Shown piece after piece: positions 6,656 through 13,356 of a stretch of 24,929 bases of DNA (position 1 is the stretch's first letter; the number at the start of each line of letters is the position of its first letter). A program made the translations under genes and the position numbers. The stretch lies in NCBI GenBank assembly GCA_964628385.1, contig CAZVOD010000074.1, positions 1 through 24,929 of the forward strand, given 5' to 3'. The notes beneath the pieces were generated by a model, which was not told the DNA's origin, made no database searches, and was given only the letters and a program-made list of their open reading frames with translations. This stretch comes from JANQPA01 sp964628385. Lineage in GTDB: Bacteria; Bacteroidota; Bacteroidia; Chitinophagales; Saprospiraceae.

Positions 6656-9043
6656 ATGAATGCCATTTTTAAAAGCTTAAGGAGGGGAATTCAAAAAAAC
6701 AAGAAGCTGTTTGTTGCTTTCCTTTTATTATTAGGGATAATTTATTGGTGGGCACTTCCCGCACCTTTATTCCAGGATCCCTATGCTACAGTATTAAAAG
6801 ACGAGAGTGGCCGGCTGTTGGGGGCCCGGATTGCTGGCGATGGTCAATGGCGTTTTCCTAGAATGGACAGCATTTCAACGAAATTTTCGCAATCTATTTT
6901 GACATTTGAGGATAAACGGTTTTACCGGCATATAGGCATTGACTTTTTAAGTTTGTTGAGAGCTTGCTACCAAAACCTTAGCAATTGGAGGGTAGTTAGT
7001 GGTGGTAGTACGATCAGCATGCAGGTTATTCGACTTGCCAGAAAAGGAAGAGCCAGAAATTTGTGGAATAAGCTCATTGAGCTTGTGCTGGCTACCCGGT
7101 TGGAGCTAGCTTACAGCAAAGCCGACATACTTAAGCTATATGTTGCTCATGCGCCTTTTGGGGGGAATGTCGTGGGGCTGGAGGCGGCATCATGGCGTTA
7201 CTATGGAAAATCTCCTCACCTCCTGAGCTGGGCAGAATCGGCATTGCTGGCGGTATTGCCCAATGCGCCCTCACTGATTCACCCGGGTAAAAACCGAGCG
7301 GCGTTATTAAAAAAGCGCAACAGGCTGCTGGAACGCCTTTGGGAGCAACAATACATCGATGATTTTGAATATGAACTAGCCATTGAAGAACCGCTTCCGG
7401 GCACTCCGAAACCTATGCCGATGATTGCGCCACATTTATTGGAGCGGTTGGCAAGCCAGCCGGGCAGTAGCATGATACGATCCACGCTCGATTGGCAACT
7501 GCAGGAGTATACCAACAAGACTTTGCAGAGATATCAGCATTTATACGCTCAAAATAAGATACACAATGCTGCCGCTATAATCATGGAAGTTCAAAGCGGT
7601 AAGGTACGAAGCTACGTAGGTAATGTTCCTAATGCTGGACGTGCACACGGAGAACAGGTCGATATTATAAGGGCGCCAAGAAGCACCGGCTCCATTCTAA
7701 AGCCTTTTTTGTATGCTTTTGCTATTGATAATGGTCTGATTACTCCACGTTCATTTTTAAAAGATATCCCCACCCAAATAAATGGCTATCAACCAGAGAA
7801 TTACCATCAATCCTACGATGGTTTGGTCCCGGCGGATCAGGCTTTGATTCGTTCTCTAAACATTCCTTTTGTCCTATTGCTACAGGATTATGGTTTAGGA
7901 AAATTTTATTACAACCTCAAAATGCTGGGGTTAACTACAATTTCAAAAACACCTGACCACTACGGCTTAACATTGATTCTGGGCGGTGCAGAAGGCACGC
8001 TTGAACAAATTACTGCTGCTTACGCAGGTATGGCCCGAACCTTGATTCATTATAATCAGAGTAATGCCCGATATTTACCTCAGGACTTTCACCCTCCGGT
8101 TTACTTAGCAAAAACCAACAGAGTTTATCAGGAAGAAGACTGGAGGTTTGAAGCGCCGGTTTTGAATGCCTCGTCCATCTGGTCGACTTTTACGGCGATG
8201 CAACAGTTGGAACGCCCTGATACAGAAGGCGAATGGATTCGCTTCAATTCCAGCCAGCTAGTGGCTTGGAAAACAGGTACGAGCTTTGGCTTTCGGGATG
8301 CATGGGCTGTGGGACTGACCTCCAAATATGTAATTGGGGTATGGGTAGGAAACGCTGATGGAGAAGGGCGCCCAGGCCTGGTAGGTGTAAAAAAAGCAGC
8401 TCCTATTCTTTTCGACCTGGTTAACAATCTGGAAGGGAATGCTACTTTTGAGCAACCTTTAGATGATATGCGCGCTATGGCTGTTTGCCGTACATCGGGC
8501 CAACTAGCCGGTAGGTTTTGTCCGGCAGATACCCTTTTTTTACCTAATACTTCTGAACGGTCCATAACCTGTAGCTATCATCAGCTCCTTAACCTCGATA
8601 GCACACTCCGGCAGCAGGTCAGCAGTGAATGCTATCCAGTTTATCACATGAGAAGACAACCCTGGTTGATATTGCCTCCAATAGAAGCTAGCCATTATCA
8701 GGCTATTCATCCGGATTATAAGGCTGTACCAGAATGGATGCCCGAATGCCGGAATAGTAAGGATAACCGTGATATTCAACTAATTTATCCACAAAATAAC
8801 GCTAATCTCTATATTCCCACTGATCTGGACGGTCAACTCTCTAGAATTGTACTGAGAGCAGCACATAGATCGCCAGAAAAAAAGATTTTCTGGCATTTGG
8901 ATAAAGAATTTATTGGAACCACCCGACACTTTCATACCCTTGAAATAGCTCCTTCTCCCGGAAATCATTGGCTAACGTTGGTTGACGAGAGCGGAGACAG
9001 ACTACAAACTGTATTCACCGTACATTCAAAAAATGAGAAATAA
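6656..9043 (+). CDS. pbpC: Penicillin-binding protein 1C (bifunctional peptidoglycan synthase)
   Basis: 795 aa, the usual length for PBP1C. One membrane anchor at about 18-33, then the GT51 glycosyltransferase domain: catalytic Glu85 in TFEDKRFYRHIGID, and GGSTISMQVIRL (117-126). The transpeptidase domain has Ser346 in SILK, SLN at 400-402 and KTGTS at 539-543, so all three catalytic motifs are intact. The C-terminal part (about 690-790) matches the PBP1C-specific BiPBP_C extension. It would polymerise and possibly cross-link periplasmic glycan strands. In many bacteria pbpC is paired with an alpha-2-macroglobulin gene; here its upstream partner is the AraC regulator, 3 nt away, and no macroglobulin gene is seen. 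Confidence 0.95.
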   Translation: MNAIFKSLRRGIQKNKKLFVAFLLLLGIIYWWALPAPLFQDPYATVLKDESGRLLGARIAGDGQWRFPRMDSISTKFSQSILTFEDKRFYRHIGIDFLSLLRACYQNLSNWRVVSGGSTISMQVIRLARKGRARNLWNKLIELVLATRLELAYSKADILKLYVAHAPFGGNVVGLEAASWRYYGKSPHLLSWAESALLAVLPNAPSLIHPGKNRAALLKKRNRLLERLWEQQYIDDFEYELAIEEPLPGTPKPMPMIAPHLLERLASQPGSSMIRSTLDWQLQEYTNKTLQRYQHLYAQNKIHNAAAIIMEVQSGKVRSYVGNVPNAGRAHGEQVDIIRAPRSTGSILKPFLYAFAIDNGLITPRSFLKDIPTQINGYQPENYHQSYDGLVPADQALIRSLNIPFVLLLQDYGLGKFYYNLKMLGLTTISKTPDHYGLTLILGGAEGTLEQITAAYAGMARTLIHYNQSNARYLPQDFHPPVYLAKTNRVYQEEDWRFEAPVLNASSIWSTFTAMQQLERPDTEGEWIRFNSSQLVAWKTGTSFGFRDAWAVGLTSKYVIGVWVGNADGEGRPGLVGVKKAAPILFDLVNNLEGNATFEQPLDDMRAMAVCRTSGQLAGRFCPADTLFLPNTSERSITCSYHQLLNLDSTLRQQVSSECYPVYHMRRQPWLILPPIEASHYQAIHPDYKAVPEWMPECRNSKDNRDIQLIYPQNNANLYIPTDLDGQLSRIVLRAAHRSPEKKIFWHLDKEFIGTTRHFHTLEIAPSPGNHWLTLVDESGDRLQTVFTVHSKNEK

Positions 9044-9130
9044 GCGTAAAAATATTCAAATCAACTGCAAATGACATATTTCCATTTAATAAATGAAAAT
9101 AAATTAGTTATATTCGCGTTTGAAAACAAA

Positions 9131-9210
9131 GAAAAGGCTCCTACATCGGAGGGGGGAACTTACTGATGTAGGAGCGTTACACATACTATGAGAAAACTAC
9201 AATGTAAATA
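9131..9210 (-). repeat. Hairpin-plus-box element, copy 1 (candidate small RNA)
   Basis: Perfect 11-bp stem GCTCCTACATC (9137-9147) / GATGTAGGAGC (9165-9175), 17-nt loop. Six nt to its right begins the box CATACTATGAGAAAACT (9182-9198) shared by all three copies. Read on the minus strand, a box close to the -7 consensus (TATATTTA, 7 of 8) precedes the box, then come the hairpin and CTTTTCTTT, as in a short transcript ending at an intrinsic terminator. The minus-strand loop is C-rich (TTCCCCCCTCC). Confidence 0.6.
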
Positions 9211-9600
9211 TATATCTCTTACTTCATACCGAAAAGGCACTTTTACGCAGAGGAAATAACCCAACTTTTAAAGGTACATTTTGATTAGATTAAGGTTAAG
9301 TAGCCCGGCAAAAGGTATCAATAACATACCGCTCACTTGACTAAAGGATTTCAAAACTATCGCGAATACTATAAGGTTGTTTGAGCGTGTAGATTTATAG
9401 CTGGGGGTAAAGGTTTATGAATAAGGCAAAGCGCTTTATTCCTTCTGTAGCATGAGCTATGGGAACAAAAGAAGCTGAGGTATTTGTGATTTAGTGTTTT
9501 GCCCACCAGTAGGAAAGTCTATTTTTAAATAAATTCTATTATAGCATAAGACTACAAAAACTTTATCGGTCGTTTTTTTGGAAAGCGATAGGGCCATAAA

Positions 9601-9674
9601 TAAAAAAACCTACGCCTGAAGGGATGTAGGCGTAGGAAAATTAAACATACTATGAGAAAACTGTTGCAAATATA
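9601..9674 (-). repeat. Hairpin-plus-box element, copy 2 (candidate small RNA)
   Basis: Perfect 9-bp stem CCTACGCCT (9609-9617) / AGGCGTAGG (9628-9636), 10-nt loop; box CATACTATGAGAAAACT at 9646-9662. On the minus strand the order is TATATTTG (exact TAnnTTTG, 9674 to 9667), the box complement, the hairpin, then TTTTTTT. That is a compact promoter-to-terminator unit of roughly 60 transcribed nt. The minus-strand loop contains ATCCCTTC. The stem sequence differs from copy 1 while the box is identical, so the stem covaries rather than being a simple duplication. Confidence 0.6.
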
Positions 9675-9756
9675 ACCCTACATTGAAATTGCCGCTTGGT
9701 AGTTTATGAAACGGTAGGAAAATCTAGAAAAACGGGGCGGTTCTCAAAAGAATCGG

Positions 9757-9829
9757 AAAAAGCCTGCACTAATAGGAGTATCAGTGCAGGAAAAAACAAA
9801 CATACTATGAGAAAACTGCTACAAATATA
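9757..9829 (-). repeat. Hairpin-plus-box element, copy 3 (candidate small RNA)
   Basis: Stem CCTGCACT (9763-9770) / AGTGCAGG (9783-9790) with a 12-nt loop; box CATACTATGAGAAAACT at 9801-9817. The minus strand reads TATATTTG (9829 to 9822), box complement, hairpin, CTTTTT. The loop on that strand holds ACTCCTA. A second inverted repeat, CTACAAAT (9819-9826) / ATTTGTAG (9833-9840), overlaps the -7-like box. It lies about 115 nt beyond the kinase stop, so the hairpin could also serve as the kinase gene's terminator. Confidence 0.6.
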
Positions 9830-9943
9830 AAAATTTGTAGTATTGAATATAATTTTTTATAATATTATTTAATTACCTATTTGCCAATTGTGCCGGTAAG
9901 ACTTCCGAAAAATAATGAAGGATGAATAAAGGGCAGGCCACTG

Positions 9944-11860
9944 TCATTTGATCTTGACATCAACTATCGGTATTTGTATTTCCACTCTTGTACCAAGCGC
10001 CTGCTGCTGATCCTTGTCAAACAGGTCTATTACTTCGACAGTTAGGGAGTCGTCTTTAGAGAGTAGTCTTAAACGCTCTTCAGTGATAAAAGTACCCTTT
10101 GATTTATGATTCTGGTATCTGGCGTCTTTAGCCTGTAGCTCGCGGGCTCTGGCCCGGCCGATCCCATTATCTTCTACTACACAGAGCATAGTATTTTCAC
10201 CTATCATAGAAAAATTAACCTTAATCAATCCACCTCCGCTGAGGCCTCTTAGGCCGTGTTCTATAGCATTTTCTACATAAGGCTGAATAATCATGGTGGG
10301 CACGCACATAATATCCTCTTCTATATCGTCATCTGTCGTTATACAGTATTCAAACAGATCGTGGTAACGCAATTTCTGATTGATGTAGAGGTAATCCTTG
10401 ATGAATTCTATCTCTTTTTCCAGGACAATGCTGTCTACCTCGGAGTATTCGAGGCTTTGTCTCATCAGAAGAGCAAATTTAGCGAGGTATCGGGCCGCAT
10501 TGTTCACCTCATTGGAGGTAATAAAATTCTGGATCGCGTTGAGCGCATTATAAAGAAAATGAGGATTCATTTGGGCCCTCAGTGCTTTTAACTGCAGCTG
10601 ATTGGCCTGAAGGCGCAGCAATTCAGCCTCCTTTTCCTTCTTATTGGCTTCGTATTTGACATTTAACTCCCGTTCTTTTCTTTCTTCTACCTTTTCAGCA
10701 AATCGTTCGGAATAATCCGCGTACAAGGACTGGTAGGAATAAGCACTTTCAAAATCCCCTGTCTCGGCGTATAGCTTCGCCAAAAACTTTGAGATTGAGG
10801 AAAGCAATCTGAAATCATCTACTTCCTTAGCATAGTCGTAAGCGATACTCAAGTGGTAAAGGGCCGTATCCTGCTCATTCTTTCCCTTATAAATCCTGCC
10901 CCTGTAAAACGATATATTAGAGAGGTTTGAATAGTGATCCTCGGGACTATTCATATAAATTTTCTCAGCTCTGTCAAAAAGAGAGAGCGCTTCTCCAAAT
11001 TCGCCCTTTTCCACATGGCAAAAGCCCAGATTGGCGTAGCAATTGGCTCTTGAAAGCTCACTCAAGTCATCGGTAGCCCATATAGCCTTATCGAAATAGC
11101 TTTTTGCTTCATCGTATTGATTGAGAGACATGCGCCCTTTCCCAACATTGAGATAATACCAGGATAAGCGATACTTAAGATTTCTTTGCTCTGATATATC
11201 AACCACTTGCTGGTAGGCTTTAACACTTCGCTGAGGATCATCATTTTGCTCGTGTAAAAATCCAAGACCACTGTGAATGATAGTCAGAAAATAATAATCC
11301 TTCAGGGAAAGTAGGCTCTTGGATTCGTTAATGAGTTGCTCAGCCTCCAGAAAAAGCTTTAGGGCTACGGGATAGTCATTATTATACAATTTCAGATAGG
11401 CTTCTCGGCAGGTAGCTCTTCCTTGCAGCTTTTGATTGGGAAATCTCTTTAGAATTTTACGGGCCTTGTCGATATGTTCTTTAGCTTCTTCCAACTTACT
11501 GCTGTTGATACATGTTCCAGCGAAGTCGATCCTGGCTTCGGCCAGATCAACAATCGCGCCTCTTTCTTCAAGGATATCTATTGCTTTTTCAAAATACTTT
11601 TCTGATTCCAGGTAATTATACCGCTGGTTTTCTACCAGTGCTTTTTGCCAGTAGTATTTTATCCAGAAATCAGGTAAATTGGCAGATTGGAGGATGCGTT
11701 CTTGTTCTTCGAGGAGGGAAACACACCTTTTAAGGTTGGTAAATATATAATTTTCGATAAGCTGGTCAATAACCACAACGCGTTGCTTATTATCAGACTG
11801 CTCGCTTAGTTGTACCTCTAAAATGTCAACGTCAATAAAATCATCAACCGGGCTGATCAT
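9944..11860 (-). CDS. Cytosolic TPR sensor histidine kinase (LytS/His_kinase type)
   Basis: 638 aa. Residues about 65-385 are a run of TPR-like helical repeats (for example YLESEKYFEKAIDILEE, YDEAKSYFDKAIWATDD, FGEALSLFDRAEKIY). About 383-425 is a charged coiled coil. The kinase core starts with LRAQMNPHFLYNALNAIQ, where His434 is the expected phosphoacceptor of the LytS/YehU class, and continues with the N-box PYVENAIEHG (Asn531) and the ATP-lid motif EDNGIGRAR. There is no signal peptide and no transmembrane segment, unlike many TPR kinases of this phylum that carry both, so the protein should sense an intracellular signal through the TPR array. The probable partner is the LytTR regulator at 12493-13254, separated from it by the GG-leader peptide gene. 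Confidence 0.92.
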   Translation of the reverse strand: MISPVDDFIDVDILEVQLSEQSDNKQRVVVIDQLIENYIFTNLKRCVSLLEEQERILQSANLPDFWIKYYWQKALVENQRYNYLESEKYFEKAIDILEERGAIVDLAEARIDFAGTCINSSKLEEAKEHIDKARKILKRFPNQKLQGRATCREAYLKLYNNDYPVALKLFLEAEQLINESKSLLSLKDYYFLTIIHSGLGFLHEQNDDPQRSVKAYQQVVDISEQRNLKYRLSWYYLNVGKGRMSLNQYDEAKSYFDKAIWATDDLSELSRANCYANLGFCHVEKGEFGEALSLFDRAEKIYMNSPEDHYSNLSNISFYRGRIYKGKNEQDTALYHLSIAYDYAKEVDDFRLLSSISKFLAKLYAETGDFESAYSYQSLYADYSERFAEKVEERKERELNVKYEANKKEKEAELLRLQANQLQLKALRAQMNPHFLYNALNAIQNFITSNEVNNAARYLAKFALLMRQSLEYSEVDSIVLEKEIEFIKDYLYINQKLRYHDLFEYCITTDDDIEEDIMCVPTMIIQPYVENAIEHGLRGLSGGGLIKVNFSMIGENTMLCVVEDNGIGRARARELQAKDARYQNHKSKGTFITEERLRLLSKDDSLTVEVIDLFDKDQQQALGTRVEIQIPIVDVKIK

Positions 11861-11943
11861 AAAAACAGAAATTATTTTTCACCTGTATACACTAGCTGTA
11901 TGGCATGTTAGAAAATAAGTCTAGTGGTATTAAAATTGCATTT

Positions 11944-11951
11944 CAAACGTA
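11944..11951 (-). promoter_or_regulatory. Candidate -7 box of the histidine kinase gene
   Basis: On the minus strand TACGTTTG matches TAnnTTTG exactly, 83 nt before the kinase ATG and just downstream of the peptide gene's terminator. No well-spaced -33 TTG is evident. Its position supports separate transcription of the kinase. Confidence 0.4.
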
Positions 11952-11980
11952 CTGCTTGAATATAGCAATAATATTTCAAC

Positions 11981-12005
11981 AAAAACAGAAACGTGCTGTT
12001 TTTTT
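11981..12005 (-). terminator. Intrinsic terminator after the GG-leader peptide gene
   Basis: AAAAACAG (11981-11988) pairs with CTGTTTTT (11996-12003) around a 7-nt loop, A/T flanks on both sides. Read on the minus strand it lies about 70 nt past the peptide stop and is followed by the T-rich arm; it could act on either strand. Confidence 0.55.
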
Positions 12006-12076
12006 GATTTAACCGGTGGGGAATTAATCGATTCAGGAATAAGGTAGAATGTAAAAGTATTTCCGTAAAAGCGATT

Positions 12077-12226
12077 TTATTGAGGAGGAATGTTACCATT
12101 ACCTCGATTACCCTTTCTAGGCTTTTTACCGCCAACTACTTTTTCCATTTCTTCTTTTCCTAGTTTTTTCATGTCCTTCCCTTTCTTACCTTTCTCAATT
12201 TCCTTGATGTTAGTCTTCTTTCTCAT
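12077..12226 (-). CDS. Double-glycine leader peptide (candidate secreted signal or bacteriocin precursor)
   Basis: 49 aa; ATG at 12226, TAA at 12077-12079. The first 33 residues are a Lys/Glu-rich leader ending LGKEEMEKVVGG (22-33), which fits the classical double-glycine leader pattern (L-x-x-E-E/L-M/L-x-x-I/V-x-G-G) cleaved by C39-peptidase ABC exporters. The predicted product is KKPRKGNRGNGNIPPQ: 16 residues, strongly basic, no cysteine. A second Met at residue 19 (12172) could start a shorter 31-aa precursor. It lies between the LytTR regulator and the TPR histidine kinase on the same strand, with its own candidate promoter, inverted repeat and terminator. No exporter or maturation gene is in the window. 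I do not recognise the product; pheromone, bacteriocin and other RiPP precursor are all possible. Confidence 0.72.
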   Translation of the reverse strand: MRKKTNIKEIEKGKKGKDMKKLGKEEMEKVVGGKKPRKGNRGNGNIPPQ

Positions 12227-12298
12227 AGTATTGAAATTTATTACGCGTGAGCACGGGATTAAAACGATTCATTTGTTAGCCAATATCTGGTAAAAATA

Positions 12299-12306
12299 CA
12301 AAATTA
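12299..12306 (-). promoter_or_regulatory. Candidate -7 box of the GG-leader peptide gene
   Basis: The minus strand reads TAATTTTG, an exact TAnnTTTG match, about 72 nt before the peptide ATG. The region where a -33 element should lie overlaps the inner arm of the inverted repeat at 12321-12348, and no TTG is present there, which would suit an activator-dependent promoter. Confidence 0.42.
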
Positions 12307-12320
12307 TCTGTGGAGTAGTA

Positions 12321-12348
12321 AATATGCATAAAAAAGCCTATGCATATT
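12321..12348. promoter_or_regulatory. Inverted repeat upstream of the peptide gene (candidate operator)
   Basis: AATATGCATA (12321-12330) and TATGCATATT (12339-12348) are a perfect 10-bp inverted repeat with an 8-nt spacer. It sits 95-122 nt upstream of the peptide start, next to the candidate -7 box. Each arm also contains the small palindrome ATGCAT. Without a T-tract on the minus strand it is a poor terminator for the regulator gene, so an operator is the more likely reading. Confidence 0.45.
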
Positions 12349-12492
12349 TTATTCTCAAATAATAAGGAATTAAATAGAATGCCGAGTTGTATTCAATTCT
12401 CAAAATGGGGGGCAGAATGACAAGACAAATACCGGCATAAAGCTAACTGGCTATCAACCTTTTAACCAGTTTCGTACTTTTCGGATTATGGC

Positions 12493-13254
12493 TCACAGTT
12501 CAGTTTGCAGTTTTTTAATTTTTTCCATAAAAGCTGGCCGTCGTCTGCGGGAAACTATAATTTTCTTGCTATCTTCCATAACCAAATATCCCCCATCTCC
12601 TTTGACAAACTTCTTGACATAATTCAGATTGATCACATTCTTTTTGTGCACTCTGTAGAAATTGAAAGGTTCAAGTAACCCCTCAAATGACTTGATTGTT
12701 TTGGAAGCCGTTATGCGCTCACCATCTACTAAAAAGATGTGCGTATAGTTGTCTTCCGCTTCGAATCTAACAATGTTGTTAATGTCCACAAAATAAATGC
12801 CATCAAGAGCGGATATGGTCATCTTCCTGAAGGCATTAGGATTATTATAAACATTATTGAAAATTTCCAGGCGCTTGTTAATGTGCGAAGCTTTTCTGTT
12901 TTTAATTCTACCAACTGCTTCTTTTAGCAAATCGGGATCAATGGGCTTTAGGATATACCCTATAGAACTATATTCACAAGCTTTAATGGCGTATTCCGAG
13001 TAGGCAGTGACAAAGATAATTTCAAAAGAAAGTGGCGCTAACTTGTTGAGTAACTGAAAGACAAGACCGTCGGGCAGGCTAATATCTAGGAAAGCCAAGT
13101 CCGGCTCATCATCAAGTTCAGAGAACATATCCATTCCTTCATTAACAGAGCCAGCGTGGCCTAGAACTTCTACATCCTTGCAATGTTGAGCAAGTAGATT
13201 TTTGAGATTATTAAGTCCTTGTGGCTCGTCTTCAACTATTACTGCTTTTATCAC
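12493..13254 (-). CDS. LytTR response regulator
   Basis: 253 aa. Receiver domain 1-120: acidic pocket in VEDE (8-10), phosphoacceptor Asp57 in LAFLDISLPDG, Thr83 in FVTAY and Lys103 in ILKP. The DNA-binding LytTR domain spans about 144-250 (ISALDGIYFVDINNIVRFEA through VSRRRRPAFMEKI). The start codon appears to be GTG at 13254, as no in-frame ATG fits the receiver N-terminus. It is the probable partner of the TPR histidine kinase, but the two are separated by about 630 nt holding the GG-leader peptide gene. LytTR regulators in Gram-positives (AgrA, ComE) control peptide-signalling genes, which suits this neighbourhood. Divergent from the K+ channel gene. Confidence 0.93.
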   Translation of the reverse strand: MIKAVIVEDEPQGLNNLKNLLAQHCKDVEVLGHAGSVNEGMDMFSELDDEPDLAFLDISLPDGLVFQLLNKLAPLSFEIIFVTAYSEYAIKACEYSSIGYILKPIDPDLLKEAVGRIKNRKASHINKRLEIFNNVYNNPNAFRKMTISALDGIYFVDINNIVRFEAEDNYTHIFLVDGERITASKTIKSFEGLLEPFNFYRVHKKNVINLNYVKKFVKGDGGYLVMEDSKKIIVSRRRRPAFMEKIKKLQTEL

Positions 13255-13356
13255 TGTCTTTAGTTTTTAGTTTCGCTAATATACATATTAAAAGTAAGAA
13301 TCAGTTATGCTGCCAAAAGATTTTTTTTAATTTAAGAACCAAAATTTAATATCAGC

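Larger units (their letters stand above)
9044..9943. other. 900-bp gene-free region carrying three related hairpin elements
   Basis: No credible protein-coding frame is present between the pbpC stop and the histidine kinase stop. The region holds three copies of a 70-80 nt hairpin-plus-box element (listed separately). The 390 nt between copies 1 and 2 show only a short AAAGCGCTTT palindrome at 9428-9437 and otherwise nothing I can interpret. Confidence 0.7.

Noticed and set aside
8128..8565. 145-codon minus-strand frame inside pbpC
   Set aside because: Lies wholly within the conserved transpeptidase domain of pbpC, has Ser/Pro/Arg-rich shadow composition and no recognisable domain.
9188..9830. 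Short plus-strand ORFs in the repeats (MRKLLQI in copies 2 and 3, 23 codons in copy 1)
   Set aside because: The frames stop after seven codons in two copies and copy 1 differs completely; conservation ends with the box, so the shared ATG looks like part of a nucleotide motif rather than a peptide.
12090..12293. 67-codon plus-strand frame opposite the GG-leader peptide
   Set aside because: It is a Phe/Pro/Leu-rich antisense shadow of the Lys-rich peptide gene, with no plausible start context or function.
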